This document shows positions 5,624 to 5,652 of a stretch of DNA of 5,652 nucleotides, one piece after another. Below the pieces are notes generated by a model that saw only the letters and a program-made list of their open reading frames with translations, did not search any database and was not told where the DNA came from. Position 1 is the first letter of the stretch; every line of letters starts with the position of its first letter. The stretch comes from Mariniphaga sp964624645 (GTDB lineage: Bacteria; Bacteroidota; Bacteroidia; Bacteroidales; Prolixibacteraceae). The stretch covers positions 1-5,652 of the forward strand of contig CAZVAD010000142.1 of the NCBI GenBank assembly GCA_964624645.1, given 5' to 3'. The translations under genes and the position numbers were made by a program.

Positions 5624-5652
5624 AAAACTCTATGGTTCTCTGTGTCCTCTGT
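5624..5652. repeat. CACAGAG-type repeat, inverted partial copy at window edge
   Basis: The last 29 bases match the reverse complement of 141-169 at 26 of 29 positions, including the bordering AAAA/TTTT. Heptamers seen here are CTCTATG (5628-5634), CTCTGTG (5638-5644) and CTCTGT at the cut end. The repeat probably continues beyond the window. Its orientation is opposite to the right arms of the two copies at 1-169, so the T-rich sides face the operon from both ends. Confidence 0.75.

Noticed and set aside
5610..5652. Short open frame on the plus strand running off the window end
   Set aside because: Most of it is translated CACAGAG-type repeat and it has no support as a gene start.

Overview
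The window carries one compact, single-strand gene cluster: five protein genes, all on the minus strand and reading from about 5362 down to 173. It probably forms one operon. The style of the genes suggests a member of the Bacteroidota: A-rich leaders, mostly without Shine-Dalgarno sites, a promoter candidate of the TTTG / TAnnTTTG type, a Tat-exported Gfo/Idh/MocA oxidoreductase and a GRP/RhaT-like permease. The CACAGAG-rich intergenic repeats also fit my memory of such genomes. I cannot place it below phylum with any confidence.

Layout in order of transcription: (1) 5652-5363, upstream region with a partial repeat at the window edge, an operator-like stretch and a candidate promoter; (2) 5362-4082, Tat-exported Gfo/Idh/MocA oxidoreductase; (3) 4040-3159, Sec-exported SMP-30/gluconolactonase-like lactonase; (4) 3157-2159, cytoplasmic Gfo/Idh/MocA dehydrogenase, one base after the lactonase stop and with a clear Shine-Dalgarno site; (5) 2096-1095, ten-helix DMT-superfamily sugar permease; (6) 1090-173, ribokinase; (7) 172-1, two copies of a CACAGAG-type hairpin repeat directly after the ribokinase stop.

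Inferred working model: the Tat-exported oxidoreductase oxidises a sugar or glycoside outside the cytoplasm. If the product is a lactone, the exported lactonase opens it. The permease brings a sugar or sugar acid inside, where the second dehydrogenase and the kinase feed it into central metabolism. The exported half resembles the glucose-fructose oxidoreductase plus gluconolactonase pair of Zymomonas. The ribokinase motifs are close to those of E. coli RbsK, so ribose or a very similar pentose is the best guess for the kinase substrate. How the oxidative half connects to ribose cannot be settled from sequence. The permease and kinase could also be a separate salvage module in the same transcript.

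No tRNA, rRNA, CRISPR array, transposase or phage gene is seen. The coding regions look intact. Points worth a second look are the compartment-split redox pathway, inverted copies of the repeat on both sides of the operon, a hairpin that pairs better as operon-sense RNA than as antisense RNA, and a possibly shortened C-terminus in the cytoplasmic dehydrogenase.
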